Made by a program: the position numbers and the translations under genes. The notes under the pieces are model-generated. The model did no database searches, was not told where the DNA came from, and saw nothing but the letters and a program-made list of their open reading frames with translations. Below, one piece after another: positions 7,827 to 15,547 of a DNA stretch of 64,000 nucleotides. The first letter of the stretch is position 1; each line of letters opens with the position of its first letter. Where the stretch lies: assembly GCA_964425755.1 (NCBI GenBank), contig CAYRNY010000008.1, positions 124,001 to 188,000 of the forward strand, in the 5' to 3' direction. Origin of the DNA: CAYRNY01 sp964425755. GTDB taxonomy: Bacteria; Chloroflexota; Anaerolineae; Aggregatilineales; Aggregatilineaceae.

Positions 7827-8390
7827 TCAATCGTCGGGCGCAGGGCCAGCGGACATGCCGGAAAGGCGCTTTCGGCGTTGTTCGAGCAGCATTCGCACGC
7901 GGTCGAGCAGGTTATTGGCGAGGTAGGGCTTGGTCACGTAGGCATCGGCCCCACTGTCCAAACCTTCGCGAATTGTGTCAGGATCGGCTTTCGCTGATAA
8001 AATCAGTACAGGGACCTGATCAAAGCGGGAATGTTTGCGGACCTGGCGCAGAAATTCTAACCCATCGACGTCTGGCAGCATCAAATCAAGTATGATGAGA
8101 TCAGGAATCTCTGTCCTGAGGTGGTGAACGGCTTCGCGCCCGTTGGCAAATGTAACGGTTTGTACGTCGATGCGGCTCAACAACAGGATGATCAATTGGA
8201 GCAGATCGCGATCGTCGTCAATGACGACCACTGTCGGGGTTGTGGGGTGAGGGGCGTCAATCACTCTACCTTTACCTTTACCTTTTCCGTGTTGTGTGAG
8301 CGCAGCATTCTGCTTTGCGACGACACAAATACTCAGCCGGATGCGCGGTGAAAACATGGCGGATACGCTCAATACTAACGTTTTTATCAT
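7827..8390 (-). CDS. Single-domain response regulator (CheY-like)
   Basis: A 187-residue protein with one receiver domain at about 53-175. The acidic pocket (IDDD), phospho-acceptor Asp102 in LILDLMLP, Ser132 and Lys154 (VTKPY) are all present, so it should be phosphorylated by a histidine kinase. No output domain follows, and no kinase is encoded nearby. The first 42 residues are unusual and include a Lys-Gly repeat encoded by a hexanucleotide repeat. The ATG at 8390 sits 8 bases after a TATATT box, which suggests a leaderless mRNA and supports this long start. GTG at 8264 would give a plain receiver domain of 145 residues. Confidence 0.85.
   Translation of the reverse strand: MIKTLVLSVSAMFSPRIRLSICVVAKQNAALTQHGKGKGKGRVIDAPHPTTPTVVVIDDDRDLLQLIILLLSRIDVQTVTFANGREAVHHLRTEIPDLIILDLMLPDVDGLEFLRQVRKHSRFDQVPVLILSAKADPDTIREGLDSGADAYVTKPYLANNLLDRVRMLLEQRRKRLSGMSAGPAPDD
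8267..8286. repeat. Short hexanucleotide tandem repeat
   Basis: Three successive copies of a 6-base unit (plus strand TACCTT) at 8267-8286. On the coding minus strand they specify alternating Lys-Gly in the linker before the receiver domain. Slippage would change the protein by two residues per unit without a frameshift. Confidence 0.7.
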
Positions 8391-8398
8391 TGCGAAAG

Positions 8399-8427
8399 AA
8401 TATAGGCAAATTCTGATCGGTTGATAA
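8399..8427 (-). promoter_or_regulatory. Promoter of the response regulator, probably leaderless
   Basis: Minus-strand TTATCA (8422-8427), 17 bases, then TATATT (8399-8404). The start codon at 8390 lies 8 bases after the -10 box, so transcription would begin at or next to the ATG. Confidence 0.5.
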
Positions 8428-8524
8428 AATTCATCAAGATCGGCGCATCCAATTCGTACGCACGGTGTTTCTAATGATGGAATACGCTGTTTGTGTCAGA
8501 TGATTGACAGTGGAAGGTGGCAGA

Positions 8525-9154
8525 ATGCAGCCAGAACTGGTTGTCTTGATAATTGCGGTCGGTTATATCATTGGGTCGTTTCCAACCGCGTACCTTATAG
8601 CACGGGCGAAAGGTGTGGATATCTTCGCGGTGGGCAGCGGAAACATGGGCGCGAACAACGTCGCCCGTGCCTGCGGCCCGCAGTATGGCGCGTTGGTATG
8701 GTTGGTGGATGGGTTGAAAGGCATCGTGGCGATTGTCGTTGCACGCATGTTGCTGCCGGACCATCAGGCAGTGGCAAGTGTCTTGGGCGCGATCGCGGCG
8801 GTGGCAGGACATAACTGGTCGTTTCTTGCCACGCTGATAACCGGAAGCTTGCGTGGGGGAAAGGGCGCAGCGACCGCCAGCGGAACGCTGTTGCTGCTGC
8901 TGCCCACCTTGATCGTAGCGCTTGTGTTGGCGGTTGGCGCGGCGATTATTTTGCTAACGCGCTACGTATCGCTCGGCGTGTTGTCGGCGCTGGCGGTGGC
9001 GACGGCTGCATTCATTGTCCTGGTGATCGTGGGTACGTTTGAGCCGGTGTACCTGCTGTATGTGGTGGTGACGTGGATGGTTTTCTTCCAGCATCGCGCG
9101 AACATCGTGCGGTTGCTGACGGGCAAGGAACGTCGTTTCGGGGAGCGTGCCTGA
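8525..9154 (+). CDS. plsY: Glycerol-3-phosphate acyltransferase PlsY
   Basis: A 209-residue polytopic membrane enzyme that transfers an acyl group from acyl-phosphate to glycerol-3-phosphate, the first step of phospholipid synthesis in bacteria using the PlsX/PlsY route. Family motifs are visible: GSFPTAYLIAR near the N-terminus, GSGNMGANN (glycerol-3-phosphate binding) and GGKGAATASG. The hydrophobicity pattern fits five or more membrane helices. The ATG at 8525 follows GGAAGGTGG; the open frame begins seven codons earlier, but that start has no ribosome site. No plsX is adjacent. A good terminator lies downstream. Confidence 0.95.
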   Translation: MQPELVVLIIAVGYIIGSFPTAYLIARAKGVDIFAVGSGNMGANNVARACGPQYGALVWLVDGLKGIVAIVVARMLLPDHQAVASVLGAIAAVAGHNWSFLATLITGSLRGGKGAATASGTLLLLLPTLIVALVLAVGAAIILLTRYVSLGVLSALAVATAAFIVLVIVGTFEPVYLLYVVVTWMVFFQHRANIVRLLTGKERRFGERA

Positions 9155-9212
9155 TCGGCCTTGGCTGTTTTCCTTCGCTCTTGGTGAAGACAAACCGCGA
9201 TACACGAACGAC

Positions 9213-9247
9213 AGCGCCCAAAACGGAAACCCGGGCGCTTTGTTTTT
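9213..9247 (+). terminator. Rho-independent terminator after plsY
   Basis: AGCGCCC (9213-9219) pairs with GGGCGCT (9233-9239) around a 13-base loop and is followed by TTGTTTTTC. A standard GC stem and U-tract on the plus strand. Confidence 0.75.
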
Positions 9248-9269
9248 CGCGGCAATGGATGTCACAGCG

Positions 9270-10664
9270 TCAGCGATGATTGCGCGTGGCCGGGCCACCC
9301 CCGCGATAATCCGGCGCAAGGATGGCGAACACCTTGCAATAACGGCTGTCAAGCAGGCGGCTGCGGATCAACGGGTCGAGGTCGTCCAGTTTCTCGGTGG
9401 TCGTGAAGACGGTGGGCAGATGCGTCAGGTAACGGTAATCTACAATCTGCCTGATTTTCTCCAGCGCCCAGGATGAGGCGTTCCGCAGATCAAGCTGGTC
9501 CATGATCAACAAAGGCGCGGAGCGAATCTCGTAGAAGCGTTTGGAGAAAACACCGCTGGTGCTGCTGGCCGGGCTGAAGGCGGCGCGCAGGTAGTCCAAC
9601 AGGTCTGGCACCGTGACCAGTATCACAGCTTCCCCGTACTCTCGGTGCCGAAAGTTGGCGATTGAAGCGGCAAGATGGGTTTTTCCACAGCCGTGTTCAC
9701 CCTGAAACAACAACCAATCTTTCGGGTTCCGGGCGTAGCCATTCGCCAGTTCAAACGCGGCGCGCAGGTTGCGCCGTTCTTTTTCCGGCAGGCTGTGCGT
9801 GCGGAAGTCGAAGGTTTCGAACACCATCTTGCCGTACAGATCCAGGTCAAAGATACTGTGCTCGACCGTTTCGGTTGCCCGGCGAAAGTCCGGCAAGGGC
9901 ATGTTGATCAGGTGAGTCAGGTTGCGATCTTCCAGCCGGCTGAGGATGCGTGGATCGAGTTGTTCCGGGTCAACATTTGACGTGATTACCAGCGGCAGTT
10001 TGTGCAGGTAGCGATGGTTGATGAGCTGGAACAGTTTCTCTTTGGCCCAGGGGGTCGGGCTTTCTGCGCCAAGATCGTCTAGCACGAGCAGCGGCGCGTT
10101 GCGCAGCCGTTCGAACAGCTCGTCATACTGGACCTGTGATGCTGGGCCGTAAGTGCCCCGCAGATGATCCAGCAGATCGGGCACCGTCATGAACAGCACG
10201 TGGTCGCCCTGTTGCAGGCGGTAATTGGCGATCGCCACTGCCAGGTGTGTTTTCCCGCTGCCGTAGTTTCCCCGAAATAGCAGCCACCCTTCGGGATTCT
10301 CGGCATAGTAACGGGCATCGTTAAAACTGTCGCGGAGCAGCGCGATCTGGTCCGGCGTGTAATGGAGCGGGTCCAGGACAAATGTCTCGAATGTCTTGTC
10401 GGACACGATATCCAGGTTGCTCAGCGCACGTAGTCGGTTCAGTCGCTGGGCTTCCAGAGTCTCGCGTTGGCATTCGCACGGGAACGCCTTACCGAAATCC
10501 GGATGTTCAACCGGTACATCTAACGTAACGTATCCCATCCCGTTGCAGATGGGGCAGGTAGCGCCTTGGTTGGTCATGGCATTATCAGTAGTCGACGTAG
10601 TCTGAGAATTCGCCTTCGAGATACCGGTAGCGATTCGCTTGAGATGGTCGTTGAGATTGTCCAC
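9270..10664 (-). CDS. DnaC/IstB-like helicase loader with two ATPase modules
   Basis: A 464-residue protein with a zinc-finger-like start (Cys37, Cys40, Cys63, Cys65) and two consecutive DnaC/IstB-type AAA+ modules. Module 1 has Walker A GNYGSGKTH (132-140) and Walker B LLVLDDLG (Asp196, Asp197). Module 2 has Walker A GEHGCGKTH (322-330), but its Walker B reads LLIMDQLD, with Gln390 where the catalytic acidic residue is expected. So it may bind but not hydrolyse ATP. DnaC/DnaI proteins load replicative helicase; the gene follows dnaD and dnaB. The GTG start at 10664 has a strong AAGGAAA and overlaps dnaD by 80 bases. ATG at 10577 is an alternative and keeps all domains. Confidence 0.88.
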   Translation of the reverse strand: MDNLNDHLKRIATGISKANSQTTSTTDNAMTNQGATCPICNGMGYVTLDVPVEHPDFGKAFPCECQRETLEAQRLNRLRALSNLDIVSDKTFETFVLDPLHYTPDQIALLRDSFNDARYYAENPEGWLLFRGNYGSGKTHLAVAIANYRLQQGDHVLFMTVPDLLDHLRGTYGPASQVQYDELFERLRNAPLLVLDDLGAESPTPWAKEKLFQLINHRYLHKLPLVITSNVDPEQLDPRILSRLEDRNLTHLINMPLPDFRRATETVEHSIFDLDLYGKMVFETFDFRTHSLPEKERRNLRAAFELANGYARNPKDWLLFQGEHGCGKTHLAASIANFRHREYGEAVILVTVPDLLDYLRAAFSPASSTSGVFSKRFYEIRSAPLLIMDQLDLRNASSWALEKIRQIVDYRYLTHLPTVFTTTEKLDDLDPLIRSRLLDSRYCKVFAILAPDYRGGGPATRNHR

Positions 10665-11307
10665 TGTCTTTTCCTTCCGCCTGCCAGCGTTTGAGAATCG
10701 CTTCGACGTACTTCCAGCTACGTTTATTGCGTGCCACCGCGATCTGGATCGCTTCCTCGATCCATGCGCTGGGGTACTCTTGTTCGGCGTCTTTCAACTG
10801 GTCGCTGATGAGCGGCGTTAGCGGGCCGATATTCTGTTCATAGAGCGCGAAGATATTCGGGCGTTCGTGCACCAGTGCAACCGGCGTATCGCGGTCACCG
10901 GGTTCAAACTGTCCTGCTTCGATCGCGCGCACCGCGTTACGTCCCTGGGGCGTGTTCATGAAGTACAGGTCTTCCTGGCCCTCAACGCCATCTACGCTGA
11001 CATGCAGCAGCGTGCCCCGTGAAGTCGCCCGGTCGAACGCCTGCCGGACCTTAGCGGCAGCTTGGTCAGCATCATCATCGATCCCCTGCAAGAAGCATGA
11101 ATCGGCCAGGATTTCGCGCAGGCGCACATAGCGGTACGGGCCTTCTTGTTGCTGCAGCGCCCAGAAGCAATATAGCGTGAGTTTGAGTTCGACCAGATCG
11201 TCAATTGCCCCAAGCAGCTCGCTGAAAAACAGTGTCGGCACTTTGATGGTCTGCGTTTTCCCCGGCGGGAATCCGTTGAACGGTTGAATTTCTGTCACCG
11301 GCATCAC
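10585..11307 (-). CDS. DnaD-domain primosome protein
   Basis: A 240-residue protein. The N-terminal two thirds resembles a winged-helix replication initiator region. Residues about 155-212 (YEQNIGPLTPLISDQL to KYVEAILKRW) match the DnaB2/DnaD C-terminal domain, which binds DNA and helps load replicative helicase in Firmicutes. It lies 75 bases after dnaB and overlaps the DnaC-like ATPase gene, so the three should be expressed together as a primosome set. The C-terminal tail is Gln/Tyr-rich. DnaD-like proteins also occur in phages, but no phage genes are near. Confidence 0.87.
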   Translation of the reverse strand: MMPVTEIQPFNGFPPGKTQTIKVPTLFFSELLGAIDDLVELKLTLYCFWALQQQEGPYRYVRLREILADSCFLQGIDDDADQAAAKVRQAFDRATSRGTLLHVSVDGVEGQEDLYFMNTPQGRNAVRAIEAGQFEPGDRDTPVALVHERPNIFALYEQNIGPLTPLISDQLKDAEQEYPSAWIEEAIQIAVARNKRSWKYVEAILKRWQAEGKDSGQSQRPSQANRYRYLEGEFSDYVDY

Positions 11308-11382
11308 CCCACATCATGTTAACAGGCTCCCATCCGATCATAACAGGCATGGCATAAGACGCCAGTACGCACTGGGTTCCCG

Positions 11383-13161
11383 TTAGTAGGCTCCCAGATC
11401 AACCCCGGTTTTGCTCAGGTTGGCAAACTGCGTCAGTTCTTTGCGGAAGAACAGTGAGATCGCACCTGTAGGACCGTTGCGGTGCTTAGAAACGATCACA
11501 TCCGCCTGATTCGGGCGCTCAGTGTTCTCATTGTATACCTCGTCACGGTAAATGAATATCACGACATCGGCATCTTGCTCAATGCTGTTATGCGCGATGA
11601 TGCCGTTTGCCACAAAATTGTGCGCACCCGGAACCGTGAGATCGTACACATCAACCATACCGGCGGGTGTGATAGAAGTGACACGGTCCCAGCGGACGGT
11701 TTGCGCCAGGTCGCGGGACGTGGCGCGCGGAGTCGCGATCCGGTGTCCGGGCTTTAGCGCGTCCAGGCGTTTCCACCCGCCGGCGGTCAAGAATTTATGA
11801 TTGGCGGTAGCCCGAATGGTGCGGCCAGAGCATGTTGTCATGCGGAAAACCGGCTTAACTCCCGTGCAAAATGCGTGGGAAACCGTGTTTGGTACGAGTT
11901 GCCACGTTTCGGTGTTGAGGGCGGTAATGGCGAAACCGCTTTGCCCTGCCAGTTCGCGGATCGGCACAGATGTGCTTAGACTTGGCAGCTGGATCAGCGT
12001 ATCTCCGGCCAGGCACCCGGACTCGCGCAGGTCGGAAAGCTGGGGACGCTTGTCCTGACGCTGTTCCACCGCGCGCGAAAGCTGCGCCGCAGCAAGCAGC
12101 GGTACGTTCAACTCGCGCGCGATCTGTTTGAGGTTGCGCGAGATGAAACTGATCTCTTGCACGCGGTTGTCGCTGTGCCCGCCGCCCGCGGTCATGAGTT
12201 GCAGGTAGTCGATCATGATCAGGTCCAGGCCGAATTCGCTGTAGAGCCGGCGGCATTTGGCCCGTAGTTGGATCGGTGTCAGGGCAGGGGTGTCATCAAG
12301 GTAGATGCTCAGTTTCCCTAGATTGCCCGTCGCGTTGACAAATAAGCCCCATTCACGTTCGTCAAGCTGGCCCAGCCGCAGGTTGTGCGTGTTGATGCCG
12401 GTTTCAGACGATACCAGGCGCTGCACGATCTGCTCGTTGCTCATCTCCATGCTGAAGATCGCGACCCGCGCCCCTGCACGCGCCGCGTTGAGTGCGACAC
12501 TGAGCAGCCATGACGTCTTGCCCATGCCCGGACGCCCGGCGACGATCAGCAGATCGGATTTCTGGAATCCCCCCAGCAACCGGTCCAGGTCGGTGAACCC
12601 GGTCGGGACGCCGAGCGATTCGATCTCCTGGTTGTACAGGTATTCGACACGGTCGTAATACTCGTTCAACGCGTTGCGGATCGGCACAAGCTCGGTGCGC
12701 AGGCGGCGCTCGGTGACCGAGAACAGCGCCGCTTCGGATCGGTCGATCACATCGTTGATGTCGACATCTTCTTCGTGCGCCAGCCGCGCGATCTCACTGG
12801 CGGCGTTTAACATGCGGCGACGCAGCGCGGTACGCTCCACGATGCGCCCGTAGGTTTCGGTGTATAGCGTAGAGGGCGTGTGATTGATCAGGTACGTGAT
12901 ATAGGCGGGGCCGCCGGCGTCTTCCAGGCGGTTTTGCTGGCGCAGCTCTTCGACTACTGTCAAGTAATCGATCTGCTCGTTGCGATCGTGTACGCTGACG
13001 ATAGCTTCCCATACCCAGCCGTTACGCACAATGTAAAAATCTTCGGCTTTGAGAAATGACGCTACCTCAAACAACGAATCGGGATTGATCAGGATCGATC
13101 CGAGTACCGCTTCTTCAGCTTCCACGCTGTGGGGAGGCTGGATTCTGATATCCTGGCTCAT
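11383..13161 (-). CDS. dnaB: Replicative DNA helicase DnaB, interrupted by an intein
   Basis: A 592-residue precursor. The N-terminal DnaB domain (about 7-110) and RecA-like helicase domain follow the family closely. Walker A is GRPGMGKTS (209-217), Walker B is LDLIMIDYLQL (312-322), and arginine-finger and DNA-loop regions follow. A 143-residue intein (383-525) interrupts the helicase domain between LRESG and SIEQDADVV. Splicing would give a 449-residue helicase, the normal length. DnaB unwinds the replication fork as a hexamer. It heads an operon with dnaD and the tandem-ATPase loader. The gene has its own upstream region, because a terminator separates it from the bifunctional nuclease gene. 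Confidence 0.97.
   Translation of the reverse strand: MSQDIRIQPPHSVEAEEAVLGSILINPDSLFEVASFLKAEDFYIVRNGWVWEAIVSVHDRNEQIDYLTVVEELRQQNRLEDAGGPAYITYLINHTPSTLYTETYGRIVERTALRRRMLNAASEIARLAHEEDVDINDVIDRSEAALFSVTERRLRTELVPIRNALNEYYDRVEYLYNQEIESLGVPTGFTDLDRLLGGFQKSDLLIVAGRPGMGKTSWLLSVALNAARAGARVAIFSMEMSNEQIVQRLVSSETGINTHNLRLGQLDEREWGLFVNATGNLGKLSIYLDDTPALTPIQLRAKCRRLYSEFGLDLIMIDYLQLMTAGGGHSDNRVQEISFISRNLKQIARELNVPLLAAAQLSRAVEQRQDKRPQLSDLRESGCLAGDTLIQLPSLSTSVPIRELAGQSGFAITALNTETWQLVPNTVSHAFCTGVKPVFRMTTCSGRTIRATANHKFLTAGGWKRLDALKPGHRIATPRATSRDLAQTVRWDRVTSITPAGMVDVYDLTVPGAHNFVANGIIAHNSIEQDADVVIFIYRDEVYNENTERPNQADVIVSKHRNGPTGAISLFFRKELTQFANLSKTGVDLGAY
11587..12015 (-). other. Mini-intein inside DnaB
   Basis: Codes for residues 383-525 of the DnaB precursor. 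It begins with Cys1 in CLAGDTLI (block A), has a block B TxxH (RATANHKF) and ends with block F/G VYDLTV...NGIIAHN, followed by Ser+1. All residues needed for splicing are seen. At 143 residues there is no room for a homing endonuclease, so it is a mini-intein that cannot spread itself. The insertion site, between Gly of RESG and SIEQ, is the site used by the Synechocystis DnaB intein. Confidence 0.95.
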
Positions 13162-13207
13162 GGTAGGTTTGTATCCTGCTTAAAACTGGTTGGTGCATGC
13201 GCTATGC

Positions 13208-13243
13208 CCAAAAACGGGGCAGCCCAGGCCGAGCCGCCCCGTT
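13208..13243 (-). terminator. Rho-independent terminator after the bifunctional nuclease gene
   Basis: On the minus strand AACGGGGC (13236-13243) pairs with GCCCCGTT (13213-13220), followed by TTTTT. It lies between the nuclease stop (13269) and dnaB start (13161), so dnaB is transcribed from its own promoter. Confidence 0.78.
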
Positions 13244-13268
13244 GGGGTATGCTGATTGCTAATGGTGC

Positions 13269-13817
13269 CTAGTCGTTGTTTTCGTCGTCTTCCAGATCAT
13301 CAAGATCGAGCGACTCGACAAAATCCTCGAAGGCGCTCAAGCTACCTTCATCATCCTCTTCACCAGGGGTGATCGCGCCGGTTTCGCTGTCCTCACCCGC
13401 GCTGTCTTCCACGTCCTCTTCTGCGGTAATCGAGGCGCGGTCCATAACGGATTCTTCGACGAATATCGGCACGTCCAGCCGGACCGAGAGCGCAATTGCA
13501 TCGCTGGGGCGCGCGTCGATTTCGCGGGTTTGCCCGTCTTGTTCCACAACGATTCGCGCGAAAAAGGTATCGTTACGCAGATCGTTGACCACAATACGTT
13601 GCACTTCGCCGCCAAGCTCCGCGATCACAGATTTCAGCAAATCATGGGTCATGGGGCGCTCCATATTGACGTTCTGGAGCTTCATTGCGATCGCTTCCGC
13701 TTCGCACGGGCCAATGAAAATCGGCAGATAGCGCCCGCTTACGGGGTCTTTAAGAATCACTACCCGTAGCTGCGACATTAAGCTGACCCGGATGCTATCA
13801 ATAAACACCTTAATCAT
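13269..13817 (-). CDS. Bifunctional nuclease family (BFN) protein
   Basis: A 182-residue BFN-domain (DUF151) protein; family members have reported RNase and DNase activity. The core LPIFIGPCEAEAIAMKL and ARPSDAIALSVRLDVPIFV are typical. The last 50 residues are a very acidic tail rich in Asp, Glu and Ser, which is an extension relative to the compact family members. The ATG at 13817 is chosen because the conserved core begins there and AGGA precedes it; the frame is open 17 codons further up without similarity. A good sigma-70-type promoter lies upstream and a terminator follows, so it is monocistronic. Confidence 0.9.
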   Translation of the reverse strand: MIKVFIDSIRVSLMSQLRVVILKDPVSGRYLPIFIGPCEAEAIAMKLQNVNMERPMTHDLLKSVIAELGGEVQRIVVNDLRNDTFFARIVVEQDGQTREIDARPSDAIALSVRLDVPIFVEESVMDRASITAEEDVEDSAGEDSETGAITPGEEDDEGSLSAFEDFVESLDLDDLEDDENND

Positions 13818-13882
13818 ATGTAATCCTGACTCTTCCACACATTCCCCAACATCGACAGATCTGCACAATGCTTGCTAGGATG

Positions 13883-13911
13883 ATTATATCATCAAGTGTA
13901 TCGCGTACCAA
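13883..13911 (-). promoter_or_regulatory. Promoter of the bifunctional nuclease gene
   Basis: Minus strand TTGGTA (13906-13911), 17-base spacer, TATAAT (13883-13888), with TG one base before the -10 (extended form). Directed to the nuclease gene starting at 13817. Confidence 0.7.
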
Positions 13912-13946
13912 AGCGATTGCACCCGGTTAGGTGCCGCATCAACAAC

Positions 13947-14519
13947 CTATTCGGCGTCTTCTGCGTCATCAGTGACAGCCGGCTCTGTTGTCGATACGTC
14001 CGGCGACTCCTCGTCGCTGGTGTCGTTTTCGGGCGAAGGAGCGTCGTCCGAATGTTCTGGTAGCGGGACGTGTGTCTGATCGAATGTCTGGGCTGCCTCG
14101 TGCGTCACCATCGTGATCTTCCCGTCGATGAAACAGCCCTCTTCCGTCGAGATCGCCGTCGCTGTGATGTCCCCCCACACGCGCCCGGTGCGCAGAATCT
14201 CCACTTTTTTCCCGCTGACATCGCCGCGTACCGCGCCCGCAATTGAGACGTTCTTGGCGTGGATGTCGGCAGTGATCTTCGCGGTTTCTCCGACGAGCAC
14301 GTTCCCGTCGATCTCCAGTGTGCCTTCAAATGTACCATCCAGGCGTAGATTCCCCTGGCTCTTCAGGTCACCCTTTAGGGTTGCGCTGGCCCCCAGCACG
14401 GTCTCAAAGCCCACCGGTCGCCGTGACGGCGATGCCGCCGGCGTTGGCGAAGGGTTTGCGGACGGACCGCTGTCAGGGTGCTCGGGTTCTTGCTGTTTGC
14501 GGCCTCCCCAGAATGACAT
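13947..14519 (-). CDS. Bactofilin-type cytoskeletal protein
   Basis: A 190-residue polymer-forming protein. Residues 37-140 carry the bactofilin beta-helix (FETVLGASATLKGDLKS, then repeats of the type GNLRLDGTFEGTLEIDGNV). The N-terminus is a Pro/Ser-rich disordered stretch and the C-terminus a long acidic tail. Bactofilins self-assemble without nucleotide into filaments that localise other proteins. The gene is divergent from parA across a 269-base gap. A strong promoter lies just upstream (TTGACT-17-TATAGT). Bactofilins can cooperate with ParA systems in Myxococcus, which makes this neighbourhood notable. Family assignment is firm; the link to ParA is inference. Confidence 0.92.
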   Translation of the reverse strand: MSFWGGRKQQEPEHPDSGPSANPSPTPAASPSRRPVGFETVLGASATLKGDLKSQGNLRLDGTFEGTLEIDGNVLVGETAKITADIHAKNVSIAGAVRGDVSGKKVEILRTGRVWGDITATAISTEEGCFIDGKITMVTHEAAQTFDQTHVPLPEHSDDAPSPENDTSDEESPDVSTTEPAVTDDAEDAE

Positions 14520-14560
14520 ATGGTTTCATCCTTTGCCAACCTGAAACATACTATGTCAGG

Positions 14561-14589
14561 ACTATACTCGCCCTGCTGCCGCGAGTCAA
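14561..14589 (-). promoter_or_regulatory. Strong promoter of the bactofilin gene
   Basis: Minus strand TTGACT (14584-14589), exactly 17 bases, then TATAGT (14561-14566). One of the best sigma-70-like matches in the window. Confidence 0.72.
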
Positions 14590-14745
14590 CGTCTGTCTCA
14601 TGATCGAGGCCGGGGTCCGGCGTCATGCGGCGGCGCTGTGGGGAGAAATTAACCCGCGCTGTGCGGGGCGACCAGACCGCTAACCGCGCACAGAAATCGA
14701 CTCCAAGCTTTCATATTGCTGGGTTATGAGCAAGCGCAATGGCTG

Positions 14746-14754
14746 TGCTATAAT
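14746..14754 (+). promoter_or_regulatory. Extended -10 promoter of parA
   Basis: TGC-TATAAT (TATAAT 14749-14754), 34 bases before the parA start at 14789. No clear -35. Confidence 0.6.
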
Positions 14755-14788
14755 GCAGACATTATGGCAACTGTGTAGGACATACGGG

Positions 14789-15547
14789 ATGACACGAACC
14801 CTCGTAATTGCCAACCAAAAAGGTGGCGTTGGCAAATCAACATCGGTGATGAATCTGGGCATTGCGCTTGCTGAGAAAGGCCAGCGGGTATTGCTCGTCG
14901 ATCTCGATCCGCAGGGTGGGTTGACGGCGGCGTTTGGTGTTGACACGTATGACGTGCGGCGCAGCGCGTTTTCGTTAATTATGTACAGTCATGTGTCGCT
15001 GGCGCGTGTTGTGCGGGCTGTCCGGCCCCAACTGGCGCTGGTGCCCGCCAGCCTTGACCTCGCGGCGGCAGAGATTCGGCTTGCCGGGACGAAAGATCGC
15101 GCGCATCGTTTGCGGACCGCGCTAAAACGCAGCCGGATCCCGTTTGATTACATCTTGATTGACACGCCGCCAGGGCTGGGCATCCTGACCGCGAACGGCC
15201 TGGTCGCGGCAGAAGAAGTGTTGGTTCCGGTGCAATGCCAGTACCTCGCGATGCGCGGTGTGCGCGCGTTGATGGACACGGTTGTGCGCGTAAAAAATAA
15301 CCTGAATGCCTCGCTACGCATTGCGGGCTTGTTTGGCACGATGTACCGTCCCGATTCGGTGCATGCTCAGGAAGTTGTTACGGAATTGCGTGATGTTTTT
15401 GGTCCGAGGATGTATGAGACCTTGATCTACTATGATGATGTTGTTGCGGAAGCGCCCGTCGCTGGATTGTCGGTGTTGGAGTACAGCCCGCAGAATTCTG
15501 TCGCGCGGGGATATCGTGCGTTGGCGGAGGAGGTAGCCAGTGGATAA
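14789..15547 (+). CDS. ParA/Soj-type partition ATPase
   Basis: A 252-residue deviant-Walker ATPase. KGGVGKST (11-18) carries the signature lysine, Walker A' is LLVDLDPQGG and Walker B LIDTPPGLG. ParA proteins form ATP-dependent dimers on nucleoid DNA and position chromosomes, plasmids or protein complexes when a partner triggers hydrolysis. The ATG at 14789 is preceded by AGGA and begins exactly at the conserved start. No parB follows. Instead the stop overlaps the start of a membrane protein gene by 8 bases, so that protein is the likely partner. This is an orphan ParA, and its cargo is unknown. Confidence 0.93.
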   Translation: MTRTLVIANQKGGVGKSTSVMNLGIALAEKGQRVLLVDLDPQGGLTAAFGVDTYDVRRSAFSLIMYSHVSLARVVRAVRPQLALVPASLDLAAAEIRLAGTKDRAHRLRTALKRSRIPFDYILIDTPPGLGILTANGLVAAEEVLVPVQCQYLAMRGVRALMDTVVRVKNNLNASLRIAGLFGTMYRPDSVHAQEVVTELRDVFGPRMYETLIYYDDVVAEAPVAGLSVLEYSPQNSVARGYRALAEEVASG

